Below, in pieces: positions 7,946-16,954 of a DNA stretch of 64,000 nt; the first letter of the stretch is position 1, and the number at the start of each line of letters is the position of its first letter. The stretch is from NCBI RefSeq assembly GCF_005503015.1, contig NZ_SCOL01000001.1, forward strand, positions 1,116,001-1,180,000, written 5' to 3'. A program made the translations under genes and the position numbers. Origin of the DNA: Bacillus sp. E(2018). GTDB lineage: Bacteria > Bacillota > Bacilli > Bacillales > Fictibacillaceae. A model generated the notes under the pieces. The model did no database searches, was not told the origin of the DNA, and was given only the letters and a program-made list of their open reading frames with translations.

Positions 7946-8497
7946 TTACTGACGTGGTAACGCTGAAATCACGGCACCGGCAGCCTGGATCCAACTTCCT
8001 GCAAATATTAAGGATTCACTATAACTTTTATCTTCATTCGGATGGTCAAGTTCAAATTTCCCACCTAATGCCTGTAATGAGTTTCCAGCAACTTGAAGTA
8101 AATTTGAAATAATGGTTATCCCCTGATTCGAGGGTGAATGGCCTAGTTCGTTGTCGAATTCAACACCTAGAACAATCCCTGCCCCAAATGCTTGAAGTAA
8201 GTTCCCTTTAATATTCAAGACTTGAGAAGTATCATCTTCTAATGGTAAGACCATACCAGCGATTACCGTCGTATTTCCAATGGCTTGGACTTCATTTCCG
8301 ATTCTCTTGAGCGTAAACGGGATTTGTCCATCAGCAATTAAACCATTTCCAGTAGCTTGCAGAACATTTCCTATTAAATCAAGATCTTCCTGAAACTGAT
8401 CACTAAAGACCGAAATCGGCGTGTTGGCAATCGCCGAAATGACTGTTCCAATTGCCTGTATAACACCGCCAATTTGTTGTTTTTGCTGATTATCCAT
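7946..8497 (-). CDS. Glycine-rich repeat protein, DUF6944-like
   Basis: A 183-residue protein built from about six copies of a hydrophobic unit resembling GN-L-x-QA-x-G-N (for example GNVLQATGN, GNEVQAIGN, SNLLQVAGN, GSWIQAAGA). There is no charged catalytic motif, signal peptide or clear membrane anchor. Such alternating Gly/Ala helices could pack like glycine zippers. I recognise it only as resembling the Bacillus family DUF6944, whose function is unknown. The start is uncertain: the ATG at 8497 gives an N-terminus like relatives, but neither it nor the ATG at 8512 has a strong ribosome site. Confidence 0.6.
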   Translation of the reverse strand: MDNQQKQQIGGVIQAIGTVISAIANTPISVFSDQFQEDLDLIGNVLQATGNGLIADGQIPFTLKRIGNEVQAIGNTTVIAGMVLPLEDDTSQVLNIKGNLLQAFGAGIVLGVEFDNELGHSPSNQGITIISNLLQVAGNSLQALGGKFELDHPNEDKSYSESLIFAGSWIQAAGAVISALPRQ

Positions 8498-8553
8498 TCG
8501 GCAACCGTCCATTTAATAAGATGTTTTAATGTATTCGTAGACGAGAAGAAACG

Positions 8554-9429
8554 TTATTTTCGCTGAGGTGCTAAATTTAACTGCTTCCATATTTCAGCTA
8601 AATCATCACCAATGTCATTGATGACTTCATTCGTTTTAAAGTAATTATTGTGAGAGAGTGGTGTAGAACTGCTTATAATGCCGCCGCTATTTATTTCTTT
8701 CTCAACAGCAATTGCTCGATCATAAGAGTCATTGATCGTTTTCAGAGGATAACCGAATACGTCATCTTTATCGTACATATTTACCCATTTTCCTTGAATC
8801 TCAGGGTAATGATCCTTTAAATGTGGCGATGGAACTTGTATGGGCTTATCAAAATCTGCATACCTGAGACCCCATAACGCCAATGGACTTCCTAATGTAT
8901 AAAAGCTGGTTAGAGTCTCACCTTTCTCTAAAGGATTCTTTTTCATGTTTCGCAAGACATCTTCAGATATTTCTTCAGAAATGAATTGTAGATCATAAAA
9001 ATAATTACTCGAAATCACGGTACCTAAACTATGTGCAATGACAAAGAGTGGTGCATCTTCACCAGCCACTTCACTTAATTTTCGAAGTCCCCTAGCATAT
9101 ACCTCATGTACTTTAATATAGTTCGGATTGTGAACGGCTACAGGCTGGTAGGCAATGGCATCACCAAAAAAGTGGATGACAAACTGTCTTAACTGCTTAA
9201 AATCTAAATTGTCTTCTTTATTTAGTCTTTGCCACAAGTGTGATTCCCTTTCGTTAAAGACACTTCCCCAGTATATAGGTTGGATGATCAGTTCTTTTTC
9301 AGGAGTTGCATAAAAAGGTTTAATCTGTTGAGAGAATCTTTTGGAAAGCACTTCAATAAACAAATCCGAAAAATCCTCGTTTTGATTACCGATTCCATGA
9401 AGAATAGCCACTGCGATTTTTTTAGTCAT
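8554..9429 (-). CDS. Alpha/beta-hydrolase, lipase-like
   Basis: This 291-residue protein begins with the strand-turn VAILHGIGNQ, the oxyanion region of alpha/beta hydrolases. It carries the nucleophile elbow AHSLGT (Ser at about 133). Likely acid and base are Asp in YDKDDVFGYP (near 220) and His in LSHNNYF (near 258). There is no signal peptide, so it is cytosolic. Substrate unknown: PGAP1-like esterases, lipases and hydrolases associated with membranes share this pattern. The ATG follows AAGGATG. It is divergent from the YjdF gene. Confidence 0.75.
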   Translation of the reverse strand: MTKKIAVAILHGIGNQNEDFSDLFIEVLSKRFSQQIKPFYATPEKELIIQPIYWGSVFNERESHLWQRLNKEDNLDFKQLRQFVIHFFGDAIAYQPVAVHNPNYIKVHEVYARGLRKLSEVAGEDAPLFVIAHSLGTVISSNYFYDLQFISEEISEDVLRNMKKNPLEKGETLTSFYTLGSPLALWGLRYADFDKPIQVPSPHLKDHYPEIQGKWVNMYDKDDVFGYPLKTINDSYDRAIAVEKEINSGGIISSSTPLSHNNYFKTNEVINDIGDDLAEIWKQLNLAPQRK

Positions 9430-9526
9430 GATGTATCACATCCTTATTTAAAATTGTTTTTACGCAACAAAAGAATACGTTTCTAACTTCATATCAATAC
9501 TAATGTTAGATTGTGAGGGATAGATC

Positions 9527-10135
9527 ATGAAAGTTAACAAAATCCATGTGGTTCTATTAATCATCGTTTTCTTCTTTTTCCTGTGGTCACTTATTAAACC
9601 TGCACATTATCCAATATGGATACTAGAAGTTGCTCCATCTGTTATCGCTATAATCTTCGTTTTCTTCCTTTATAAAAAGCTAAGGTTCACTTCTCTTACA
9701 TATTGCATCATTGCTTTATTATCGATTTTGACATTCATAGGTGGACATTATACCTATGATGACGTTCCCTTTTTCGATTGGCTGCAGCAGCACTATGATT
9801 TGAACCGCAATCACTATGATCGCTTTGGCCACTTTATGAAAGGTTTGTTGGCGATTGTTATACGCGAGATTCTGCTTTTAAATACACCTTTGCGTTTAGG
9901 AAAATGGGTCCAATTTATTGCAATAAGTATTACGTTGGCAATAGCAGCACTCTATGAAATTGTTGAATGGATCGCAGGCAAGATAGCCAAACGTGAAACA
10001 AAAGACTTTGTAGGAGCTCAGGGAGATATTTGGGATGCTCAATGGGACATGACACTTACGCTACTCGGTTCATTCCTCGCATTGCTATTGCTCACTTCAT
10101 GGCATAACAAGTTGATTAAAAAAGAAAAAAGGTAA
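9527..10135 (+). CDS. DUF2238 membrane protein, YjdF family
   Basis: A 202-residue membrane protein with five to six transmembrane segments. It carries the family hallmarks: GGHYTYDDVPFFDWL (about 71-85), RNHYDRFGHFMKG (about 92-104), ALYEIVEWIAG (about 145-155) and GAQGDIWDAQWDM (about 165-177). The buried His and Asp residues suggest metal or proton handling, but no function is established for this family. The ATG follows GAGGGA. A more distant relative lies at 4232-4807. Confidence 0.8.
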   Translation: MKVNKIHVVLLIIVFFFFLWSLIKPAHYPIWILEVAPSVIAIIFVFFLYKKLRFTSLTYCIIALLSILTFIGGHYTYDDVPFFDWLQQHYDLNRNHYDRFGHFMKGLLAIVIREILLLNTPLRLGKWVQFIAISITLAIAALYEIVEWIAGKIAKRETKDFVGAQGDIWDAQWDMTLTLLGSFLALLLLTSWHNKLIKKEKR

Positions 10136-10225
10136 TTTTATTGTTTCATTAGAATTAGATCAATTTGATGCAAACCCTTCTATTATTTTTCCTTTTTTCG
10201 TCATAAACAAAACTGAGGTGAGAAA

Positions 10226-10525
10226 ATGCAAAAAGTAAGCTCGACCGTTTGTACATTTATTGCGGGATTTCTGTTGTTCTTTGCATGGTCTGGTTATTTA
10301 AAGGATGAATTTAATATAAGTGAGTATCGAGGTTTCATCGTTAAAAAGGAAAGAACGGATAAAGTAATTAGCATTGGAGATTCATTCGTAACAGAACCAC
10401 ATTACATGGTTTTCTTTGAGAATGGTAAGAAGCTTCGTGTATCTAACGCTATATATTTGAAAATTAAAGAAGGCAGACATACCGTGCTGATGAAACATAA
10501 TGATAACATCACCTTAATGAAATAA
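10226..10525 (+). CDS. Small protein with N-terminal membrane anchor, 99 aa
   Basis: Residues 5-24 form one hydrophobic segment (signal anchor or signal peptide without a clear cleavage site). A beta-rich, Lys-rich domain of about 70 residues follows. The ATG is preceded by TGAGGTGAG at normal distance. I do not recognise the family. It may be co-transcribed with the YjdF gene, 90 bases upstream. Confidence 0.55.
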   Translation: MQKVSSTVCTFIAGFLLFFAWSGYLKDEFNISEYRGFIVKKERTDKVISIGDSFVTEPHYMVFFENGKKLRVSNAIYLKIKEGRHTVLMKHNDNITLMK

Positions 10526-10555
10526 AGAGACTGAAGGAATATAGTTTCAGTCTCT
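10526..10555. terminator. Hairpin at the convergent ends of two genes
   Basis: A 10-bp perfect stem (10526-10535 and 10546-10555). Its right arm ends on the last base of the minus-strand stop codon. T-richness is moderate on -, poor on +. Confidence 0.55.
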
Positions 10556-11352
10556 CAATCAGATAAATATCTCACATCCGTATTTGGTAGGAATGGAAAA
10601 TGGTTAGAAAGAAGATACGCGACTCCTATCAGAACAAGAAAATAGCATAAGAATATTAGATCATTTCTTGAAAAACCGACCTCATAATAGAAGGTCCTTT
10701 TTCTGTTTGATTGAAATCGTTTTGCTTCCATTGATACGGCTATTCGATAAGCTCTGCGAATACTTTGTGATAATAAAGGAATCGCAAGCCTCTCTATTCT
10801 TTTAAGAAAGTGATTCTTTTGTTCGATTCCTCTGACTCTTTGAGCATTCATAATGATCTGGTATTCCTCAATCATGATAGGGATTAATCGAATGGCTGCC
10901 ATGAAACTATAAGCAAACTTGGGTGGCAATTTAAGTTGTTGCATGAGAGAATAAAACAGCATAACTGGTTTGGTAGTTAAAGCAAATATCAATCCAAGCA
11001 TTGCAAATGATAAAGCTCTAAATCCTAAATGAATGCCTCTTATCAAACTCTCCTCTGATATTTGAACATATGCCCATTTAAATAGGATGGTTTCTCCCTT
11101 TCCAAATAGAATCATAGATGAAGACGTTGAAAGAAAAACAAACAAAAAAGGAAGAGATAATAAGAATAATTGCTTATAAGAATATCCTGTACCTACTATA
11201 AACAGGAGTAAGATTACACTTGAAAAGCCGACCATAAAATTCAGATAATGAATGTTGATGGCAAATACGAACAGACCAACAATCGTTAATAATTTTAATG
11301 AAGGATTTATGCTGTGTAACCAAGTGTACTTCCCACTAAATGATAAATTCAT
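10555..11352 (-). CDS. ykoC: ECF transporter transmembrane subunit EcfT (YkoC)
   Basis: A 265-residue membrane protein of the EcfT family with five to six helices. It has the cytoplasmic coupling motifs typical of EcfT (AQRVRGIEQ near 167-175 and SMEAKRFQS near 207-215; the family consensus is ARG-like), which contact the ATPases. It is the last gene of the thiamine operon and overlaps ykoD by 17 bases, with AGAAGGAGA as ribosome site inside ykoD. With YkoD and YkoE it should form a dedicated ECF importer for thiamine or its pyrimidine moiety. Confidence 0.85.
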   Translation of the reverse strand: MNLSFSGKYTWLHSINPSLKLLTIVGLFVFAINIHYLNFMVGFSSVILLLFIVGTGYSYKQLFLLSLPFLFVFLSTSSSMILFGKGETILFKWAYVQISEESLIRGIHLGFRALSFAMLGLIFALTTKPVMLFYSLMQQLKLPPKFAYSFMAAIRLIPIMIEEYQIIMNAQRVRGIEQKNHFLKRIERLAIPLLSQSIRRAYRIAVSMEAKRFQSNRKRTFYYEVGFSRNDLIFLCYFLVLIGVAYLLSNHFPFLPNTDVRYLSD

Positions 11353-12787
11353 GCAACATCTCCTTCTGTTCTTTACCCCTTTTATTGAGTTGATGATCAG
11401 CTACAATTTTACCGTTCTGTACCTCCCATAACCGTGTTGCAAAACGTTCGGTGATATGATGATCATGAGTGACCATGATAATCGTCGTTCCTTTTTGCCG
11501 TTCTTTTTCAATCCATTCTAAAATTTTGAACGTGTTTATAGAATCTTGACCAAAAGTTGGTTCATCAAGAAGTAATACAGTTGGCTTTTTCAAAAAAGCA
11601 GTTGCCACACTCAGACGTCTCTTCTGACCAACAGATAGTTGATATGGATGTTGGTTCTTTTTTTCCTTCAACTCGAGAGAAGTGAGAATCTCTTGTGCAT
11701 GTGATTCCACATTCTGCTCATTTTGTAATCCATAGGTTATTTCATCGTAAACAGAATTTGTTAAAAACTGATATTCTGGATTCTGAAAGACAAGGTAAAG
11801 AAGTCCAGAGATTTCTTTCGTTTTTTGAATAGGTACATCATTAATAAAATATTCTCCAGATGTTTTGATGAGTTGCATCATAGCTAATAATAAAGAACTC
11901 TTTCCTGCTCCGTTTTCACCCATTATCGTGATCCATTCTCCTGAATGAACCACCATGTTATCAGCGCATATCTTAATTTCCTTGTTTCGATACCCTTTAA
12001 AATTTTGGAGCTTCATAGTGTTCTGATTTTCAAATTTATTTTCAGCAAGAGGTTTTATTTTATAATCATCCCAAGCACCAGGGTACCAAATTCCATACTC
12101 TTTAATCTTTTCCTTATAATGAGTAAAGACCATGGAAGTGTTACCATCAGCAAGTATTCCTCCTTCTGGTGTAAATACAATGAGACGATCAGCGAAATCC
12201 AGGATTTTCTCAATTTTATGTTCTACAATAATTAATGTTTTGTCTTTCCAGATTCTTTTTACCGTTTCCCAAATTTGTTCTGTACCCTTTTCATCAATAA
12301 AAGCAGTTGGTTCATCTAAAAATATGACATCTGGTTTCAGTGCTAATACAGATGCAATCGCTAATCGCTGCTTCATTCCACCTGATAGATGTTGGATTGG
12401 TGTATGAATATGATCAAGTTCCAGCCCAACTTCTTTTAATAAAGTACAAATCATGCTGGACATTTCTTCTCGAGGCACTTGAAGGTTCTCAAGTACAAAT
12501 GCTAATTCTTCATCAACGTATGGCATACAAAACTGCGTATCAGGATCTTGAAATACAAATCCCCATTGATCAGGGATTTGTATTTCATCACATTTCATAG
12601 GAATATCAATTGTTCGTGGTACTAGTCCAGAGAGAACTTGCAACAGTGTGGATTTGCCACATCCGGAGGTGCCAAGAAGAAGCACTTTTTCACCACGATT
12701 AATAGACAAATTCATATCTTTAAACAGCATTTCTGGTTCGCCCGGAAATTTTAATCTCAAATTCTTCACAGAAGTTATTGTCGTCAT
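11336..12787 (-). CDS. ykoD: ECF transporter duplicated ATPase subunit (YkoD)
   Basis: This 483-residue protein contains two complete ABC ATPase domains in one chain. The first has Walker A GTSGCGKST (about 39-47), signature LSGGMKQR (about 135-142) and Walker B VIFLDEP. The second has Walker A GENGAGKSS (about 289-297), signature LSVGQKRR (about 388-395) and Walker B VLLLDEP. It powers the YkoC/YkoE importer. The ribosome site GAGGTGG precedes the ATG, 13 bases after the ykoE stop. Both catalytic sites look intact. Confidence 0.88.
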   Translation of the reverse strand: MTTITSVKNLRLKFPGEPEMLFKDMNLSINRGEKVLLLGTSGCGKSTLLQVLSGLVPRTIDIPMKCDEIQIPDQWGFVFQDPDTQFCMPYVDEELAFVLENLQVPREEMSSMICTLLKEVGLELDHIHTPIQHLSGGMKQRLAIASVLALKPDVIFLDEPTAFIDEKGTEQIWETVKRIWKDKTLIIVEHKIEKILDFADRLIVFTPEGGILADGNTSMVFTHYKEKIKEYGIWYPGAWDDYKIKPLAENKFENQNTMKLQNFKGYRNKEIKICADNMVVHSGEWITIMGENGAGKSSLLLAMMQLIKTSGEYFINDVPIQKTKEISGLLYLVFQNPEYQFLTNSVYDEITYGLQNEQNVESHAQEILTSLELKEKKNQHPYQLSVGQKRRLSVATAFLKKPTVLLLDEPTFGQDSINTFKILEWIEKERQKGTTIIMVTHDHHITERFATRLWEVQNGKIVADHQLNKRGKEQKEMLHEFII

Positions 12788-12800
12788 CCAACCACCTCAG

Positions 12801-13382
12801 TTATTGATCTAATGCTTCATGATCTTTTTTTGAAGAAGATCTCACTAAATTTGTGACACCTGTAGCTTCTAAAGCTTTTGCTATAGAAATGGCAAACAAG
12901 CCTGTAAACAAGATTGAACCGATCATTCTAAAAACAATAAATAAAGTTAGGTTCCATGTTGAAAGATCTCCGATATATCCTTTGTAAAAGTCCATGATTA
13001 AAGATCCTGCACATGAACTTAATGCAGCAAGCGAAATGACAAAAAGGTCAAACCGCTTATAACGAAATGCGAATAGGATTAATTCTGCAAACAATCCTTG
13101 AATGAGTCCATATAGCAAGACTTCAAGTCCAAATTCTGAACCCATTAAAAATTCTCCTGAAGAAGCAGCAATTTCAGCCAATAGGGCAACTCCAGGCTTT
13201 CGAATGATTAGGAACGCAACGGTTGCCGCCATGAACCACATCCCATATATCAACTGATCGATGTGAAGGCCAAACGGTTTAACAGCATAATATAGAGGTC
13301 CCCAAACCTTATACAAAATGCCAAATGCGATTGAGATCACGATTGTTACAAGGATATCCGTTAGCTTTAACCCTTTTTGCAT
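12801..13382 (-). CDS. ykoE: ECF transporter substrate-binding membrane subunit (YkoE)
   Basis: About 193 residues with five to six transmembrane helices, matching the YkoE S-component that binds thiamine or its precursor hydroxymethylpyrimidine. The tenA stop and this start are arranged as TAG-C-ATG, which suggests translational coupling. A GTG 12 bases further upstream (13394) inside tenA is an alternative start. It sits between the riboswitch-proximal tenA and the ATPase gene. The B. subtilis operon also has ykoF, which is not present here. Confidence 0.85.
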   Translation of the reverse strand: MQKGLKLTDILVTIVISIAFGILYKVWGPLYYAVKPFGLHIDQLIYGMWFMAATVAFLIIRKPGVALLAEIAASSGEFLMGSEFGLEVLLYGLIQGLFAELILFAFRYKRFDLFVISLAALSSCAGSLIMDFYKGYIGDLSTWNLTLFIVFRMIGSILFTGLFAISIAKALEATGVTNLVRSSSKKDHEALDQ

Positions 13383-13383
13383 G

Positions 13384-14088
13384 CTACTCTTCACTTCCGA
13401 TCGTTGTTGTGGTCAGTCTAAATGAAATCGGCCACTTTTCTAACGTATAAGCCATTTCCCAGAAGGAATACTCATACTGACAACTGATCAGGAAATGCTG
13501 AATCATTTTGTTTTTTTCATGGTCACTTGCTTTTTCAGCCAATTGATTCAGTCTATCAATCTGCTCTTGTACAAGTTCTGTGAACCATTCACCGCCATAT
13601 GCAGCGATCCACTCTTGATAGATGGGGTCTTGTGGTGTCGCCCCTTTGAATGTTTCACCAATCTCTTGATAGATCCAATAACAAGGCAGAATGGCTGCGA
13701 TAATTTCTCCCAAACTTCCAGACTCTGCAACTCGGTAAAGGTGAGATGTATAATGGTAAGCAGTGGGAGCAGGTTCAAAATCAGCTAGTTCTTCTTCTGT
13801 CACTCCAAGCTGTTTCATAAATGTCTCATGAAGTCCTAACTCCGCATCATTTGTACCTTGTGCATGCGCTGCCATTCTAGAAGTCGTATACAAATCCTCA
13901 GCTCTTGCAGCCCCCATCGCTTGTATTCTTGCAAAATGAGATAAATAATACGAATCTTGTAATACATAGTACCTGAACCGTTCTAAAGAAAGGTCACCAT
14001 CTGCAATTCCCTTCACAAATGGATGTTGAAGGTTCGCTTCCCAGATAGAAGCCGCTCTTTCTCGCAAGATATCAGTAAATGTGTTCAT
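13384..14088 (-). CDS. tenA: Aminopyrimidine aminohydrolase TenA (thiaminase II)
   Basis: A 234-residue TenA. The nucleophile is Cys136 in PCYWIYQ, with Asp45 in YVLQDSYY and Glu206 in SCQYEYSF, matching the B. subtilis triad shifted by one. The enzyme converts formylaminopyrimidine breakdown products of thiamine to hydroxymethylpyrimidine for salvage. The start is the ATG at 14088 with AAGGAGG 6 bases ahead; an ATG at 14124 would lie before that site and is rejected. It is the first gene behind the TPP riboswitch. Confidence 0.92.
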   Translation of the reverse strand: MNTFTDILRERAASIWEANLQHPFVKGIADGDLSLERFRYYVLQDSYYLSHFARIQAMGAARAEDLYTTSRMAAHAQGTNDAELGLHETFMKQLGVTEEELADFEPAPTAYHYTSHLYRVAESGSLGEIIAAILPCYWIYQEIGETFKGATPQDPIYQEWIAAYGGEWFTELVQEQIDRLNQLAEKASDHEKNKMIQHFLISCQYEYSFWEMAYTLEKWPISFRLTTTTIGSEE

Positions 14089-14112
14089 ATGAATCCTCCT
14101 TGTTTTATCCAA

Positions 14113-14144
14113 CAAAAAAACCACTCTCAGCTAAGAAAGTGGTT
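14113..14144 (-). terminator. Riboswitch-controlled terminator
   Basis: On the minus strand AACCACTTTC pairs with GAGAGTGGTT (one G-U) around a 6-base loop and is followed by seven T. It forms the expression platform between the TPP aptamer and tenA. Confidence 0.9.
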
Positions 14145-14175
14145 GTATATGGAGAATTCAAAACAGGAATAAAGA

Positions 14176-14285
14176 CTCCGCAACACCACTTCCCTACGCT
14201 GGTATAATCCAGATCAGGTTCTAAGAGTCTCAAAGTCGCACTTTGATCTCAGCCTTATAAAAGGCACCCCTAGTGGTTCGTTTTT
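14176..14285 (-). promoter_or_regulatory. TPP riboswitch (THI element)
   Basis: The minus strand carries the conserved aptamer parts in order: AGGGGTGCC, CTGAGA, ACCTGATCTGG and the closing ATACCAGCGTAGGGAAG. P1 can form between ACCACT at the 5' side and AGTGGT at the 3' side. The 3' strand of P1 (AAGTGGT) is also fully complementary to ACCACTT in the left arm of the downstream terminator. An antiterminator can therefore form without TPP. This gives transcription OFF when TPP is high, for tenA-ykoE-ykoD-ykoC. Confidence 0.95.
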
Positions 14286-14372
14286 ATATAGTTGGTTTCT
14301 TTCTTAAATGATAGCAGTCTCTTTTAGATTGTCAACTATTTTTAAGAAACACGACCTTTGTATAACAAAGTA

Positions 14373-14405
14373 AAAGGGCAAAGCCGTAGTATGGCATTAC
14401 CCTTT
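14373..14405 (-). terminator. Terminator of ppaC
   Basis: A 13-bp stem with one mismatch on the minus strand (AAAGGGTAATGCC against GGCTTTGCCCTTT), with a modest T tract after it. Confidence 0.7.
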
Positions 14406-14416
14406 AAAATCTTCAT

Positions 14417-15346
14417 TTATTTGCTCATCGCTTCTGTTAAAACAGGTACGATTTGTTTTTTACGAGAAACAACACCTTTAAGGATGGCTGTATTGTTTTC
14501 TAATTTAACGTTATAAGCTTCTTCAACAGATTGTGATCTCTTACCAAGAGCTAACGCTGTCGAATCATTTGTTAAGATATCTGTTACAACAAACATGAAC
14601 AGGTCTAGACCTTTGTCAGCAATCACTTTCGTAATCGCTGATTCTAAATCCTCTTGATGTTTCATTACATCGCTAGCATCAACCGTATTCACTTGAGCAA
14701 CTTCAATTTTATTTTCACCAATGTTAAATTCTTTAGCATCAAGTGAAATCAATTCTTCAACAGATTTATCACTTAAGTCAGCACCTGCTTTTAGCATTTC
14801 TAGACCGTACTTTTCCGCATCTACACCAGCAATTTCAGCAAGTTCGCGTGCTGCGGCAACATCTTCTTCTGTACAAGTAGGTGATTTAAACAACAATGAG
14901 TCAGAAATAATGGCAGAAAGCATAAGTCCGGCAATGTTCTTCTCAACTTGAACGCCTTTCTCTTTGTACATCTTGTTTAAGATTGTAGCTGTACAGCCAA
15001 CAGGTTCAGCACGATAGTATAAAGGATCGCTTGTTTCAAAATTCGCGATACGATGATGGTCAATAACTTCTAATACTCTTACTTTGTCAATGTCATTTGC
15101 ACTTTGTTGACGTTCATTATGGTCAACTAAGATTACCGCGTTTGCTTCAGCAGAGACATGTTCAACTAAACGCGGAAGTTCAGCTTTAAAATAATCTAAT
15201 GCATATTGTGTTTCACCATTGATCTCACCTAGGCGAATAGCTTCTACGTTTTGTCCTAATTTAGTTTTCAAGTCAGCGTAAACCAGAGCTGATGTAATCG
15301 TGTCAGTATCTGGATTTTTGTGTCCAAAAATAAGTACTTTTTCCAT
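14417..15346 (-). CDS. ppaC: Manganese-dependent inorganic pyrophosphatase (family II)
   Basis: A 309-residue DHH-family pyrophosphatase, cytosolic, hydrolysing PPi to phosphate. Metal ligands are visible: His9, Asp13 and Asp15 in GHKNPDTDT, Asp in LVDHNER (near 75), and the DHH motif in [10 protein letters not shown] (near 96-98). The C-terminal substrate motif is SRKKQIVP (about 295-302). Length and motifs match B. subtilis PpaC closely. It is a single-gene unit. Confidence 0.95.
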   Translation of the reverse strand: MEKVLIFGHKNPDTDTITSALVYADLKTKLGQNVEAIRLGEINGETQYALDYFKAELPRLVEHVSAEANAVILVDHNERQQSANDIDKVRVLEVIDHHRIANFETSDPLYYRAEPVGCTATILNKMYKEKGVQVEKNIAGLMLSAIISDSLLFKSPTCTEEDVAAARELAEIAGVDAEKYGLEMLKAGADLSDKSVEELISLDAKEFNIGENKIEVAQVNTVDASDVMKHQEDLESAITKVIADKGLDLFMFVVTDILTNDSTALALGKRSQSVEEAYNVKLENNTAILKGVVSRKKQIVPVLTEAMSK

Positions 15347-15398
15347 GCGTCTACTCCTTATAAATAAAAGAATTGTTTTAGCCTAAGCCCTATTTTAT

Positions 15399-15423
15399 CA
15401 TATATAAAAAGCTTTTGGCTTTT
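15399..15423 (-). terminator. Weak terminator after gltD
   Basis: On the minus strand AAAAGC-CAAAA-GCTTTT is followed by TTATATA. It also overlaps the region where ppaC must be transcribed from. Confidence 0.4.
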
Positions 15424-15451
15424 GGAGTTTATTGTAGCATGGAAAAAAGTA

Positions 15452-16930
15452 TTAAGGCAAAACCGTACTTCCCATCAACGTTAGATCCACTTGACGTGCA
15501 CAATCACGACCTTCTTGAATTGCCCAAACGATTAAACTTTGACCTCGTCTAGAGTCACCTGCTGCAAACACTCCATCTACATTTGTTCTATAGTCACCAT
15601 GTTTAGCATCGACTTTATTATTATTAATTTCTACACCAAATTCTTTTAAGACTGGAAGTTCTGTACCTTCGAAACCGATCGCAACAAAAACAAGATCTGC
15701 TGGCCAAACCTTCTCTGATCCTGGAATTTCTTCAAAAACCATATTTCCAGCATCGTCTGACGTACGTTTCATTTGAATCGTATGAAGTTCTTTTAATCTG
15801 CCATTATCATCTGATACGATTTTTTTAGTTTGTACAGAGTACTCTCTTGGATCATGTCCGTATTGAGAAGTAGCTTCTTCATAGGCATAATCCATTGTGA
15901 AAATGTTAGGTTGTTCAGGCCACATGTTTGCATCACTGCGTACATCAGGAAGTTTAGGATGTTTGCCAAATTGAACAACACTCTTACACTTTTGCCTTAG
16001 AGCTGTAGCCACACAGTCAGCACCCGTGTCGCCACCACCTATAACGATGACATTCTTACCTTCTGCATCAATAAGCGGTTCGGAAACTTCAATATTCAAT
16101 AGCCTTTTTGTTGCTTGAGTAAGATAGTTCATAGCAAAATGAACACCCTCAGCTTCTCTTCCAGGAAGAGTCAAATCTCTTTGTTTCTGTGCTCCTGTAC
16201 ACAGAATGATTGAATCAAATTGATTTTTTAGTTCTTCAGAAGTAATATCTTTTCCTACCTCTGTGTTAAGAATAAAATCAATTCCCTCTTGCCTTAATAA
16301 CTTGATTCTTCTTTCCACTACATCCTTATCTAGCTTCATGTTAGGAATTCCATACGTTAACAATCCGCCAGCTTTGTCAGCTCTTTCATAAACGGTAACA
16401 GAATGACCAGCTTGGTTCAGCTGATCTGCTGCTGCAAGCCCGGCTGGTCCTGATCCAACGATCGCGACCTTTTTTCCTGTTCTTCTTTCTGGAATTCTAG
16501 GGTGAATCCAACCGTTCTCAAAGCCTTTATCAATGATTGCTTTTTCAATGTTCTTTATCGTAACAGCAGGACCAGCTAACTCAACTGTACATGATCCTTC
16601 ACAAGGAGCCGGACAAACTCTACCAGTAAATTCAGGAAAATTATTTGTTTTTAATAGACGATCTAGAGCTTCTTTCCATTTTCCCCGATAAACCAGGTCA
16701 TTCCACTCTGGAATGAGGTTACCAATGGGGCAGCCAGCCGCAGCCCCATTAATCTCAATACCAATATGACAAAAAGGTGTTCCGCAATCCATACATCTAG
16801 CGCCTTGTCTTTTTAACATGTCTTCAGGTTGTTTTTTCGTATATTCTTTCCAATCTTTAAGACGTTGGAGAGGCTTTCTCTCTATCGTTTCTTCTCTTGG
16901 GTATTCCAAAAATCCAGTTGGTTTGCCCAT
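15452..16930 (-). CDS. gltD: Glutamate synthase (NADPH) small subunit
   Basis: This 492-residue flavoprotein subunit passes electrons from NADPH to the large subunit. The N-terminal 150 residues carry the Fe-S cysteines (CMDCGTPFCHIG near 41-52, CPIGNL near 66-71, CPAPCEGSC near 106-114). The FAD site GSGPAGLAAA lies near 158-167 and the NADPH site GGGDTGADC near 298-306. It is 24 bases behind gltA and belongs to the same operon under GltC control. Confidence 0.95.
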   Translation of the reverse strand: MGKPTGFLEYPREETIERKPLQRLKDWKEYTKKQPEDMLKRQGARCMDCGTPFCHIGIEINGAAAGCPIGNLIPEWNDLVYRGKWKEALDRLLKTNNFPEFTGRVCPAPCEGSCTVELAGPAVTIKNIEKAIIDKGFENGWIHPRIPERRTGKKVAIVGSGPAGLAAADQLNQAGHSVTVYERADKAGGLLTYGIPNMKLDKDVVERRIKLLRQEGIDFILNTEVGKDITSEELKNQFDSIILCTGAQKQRDLTLPGREAEGVHFAMNYLTQATKRLLNIEVSEPLIDAEGKNVIVIGGGDTGADCVATALRQKCKSVVQFGKHPKLPDVRSDANMWPEQPNIFTMDYAYEEATSQYGHDPREYSVQTKKIVSDDNGRLKELHTIQMKRTSDDAGNMVFEEIPGSEKVWPADLVFVAIGFEGTELPVLKEFGVEINNNKVDAKHGDYRTNVDGVFAAGDSRRGQSLIVWAIQEGRDCARQVDLTLMGSTVLP

Positions 16931-16954
16931 TTAAATCTCTCCTCTCATCTCAAT

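Noticed and set aside
4232..10135. Recent duplication of a YjdF gene
   Set aside because: The two proteins share only general motif layout, so they are old paralogues at best.
10526..10555. Operator role for the 10-bp hairpin
   Set aside because: It sits at the ends of convergent genes, where a terminator is the simpler explanation.
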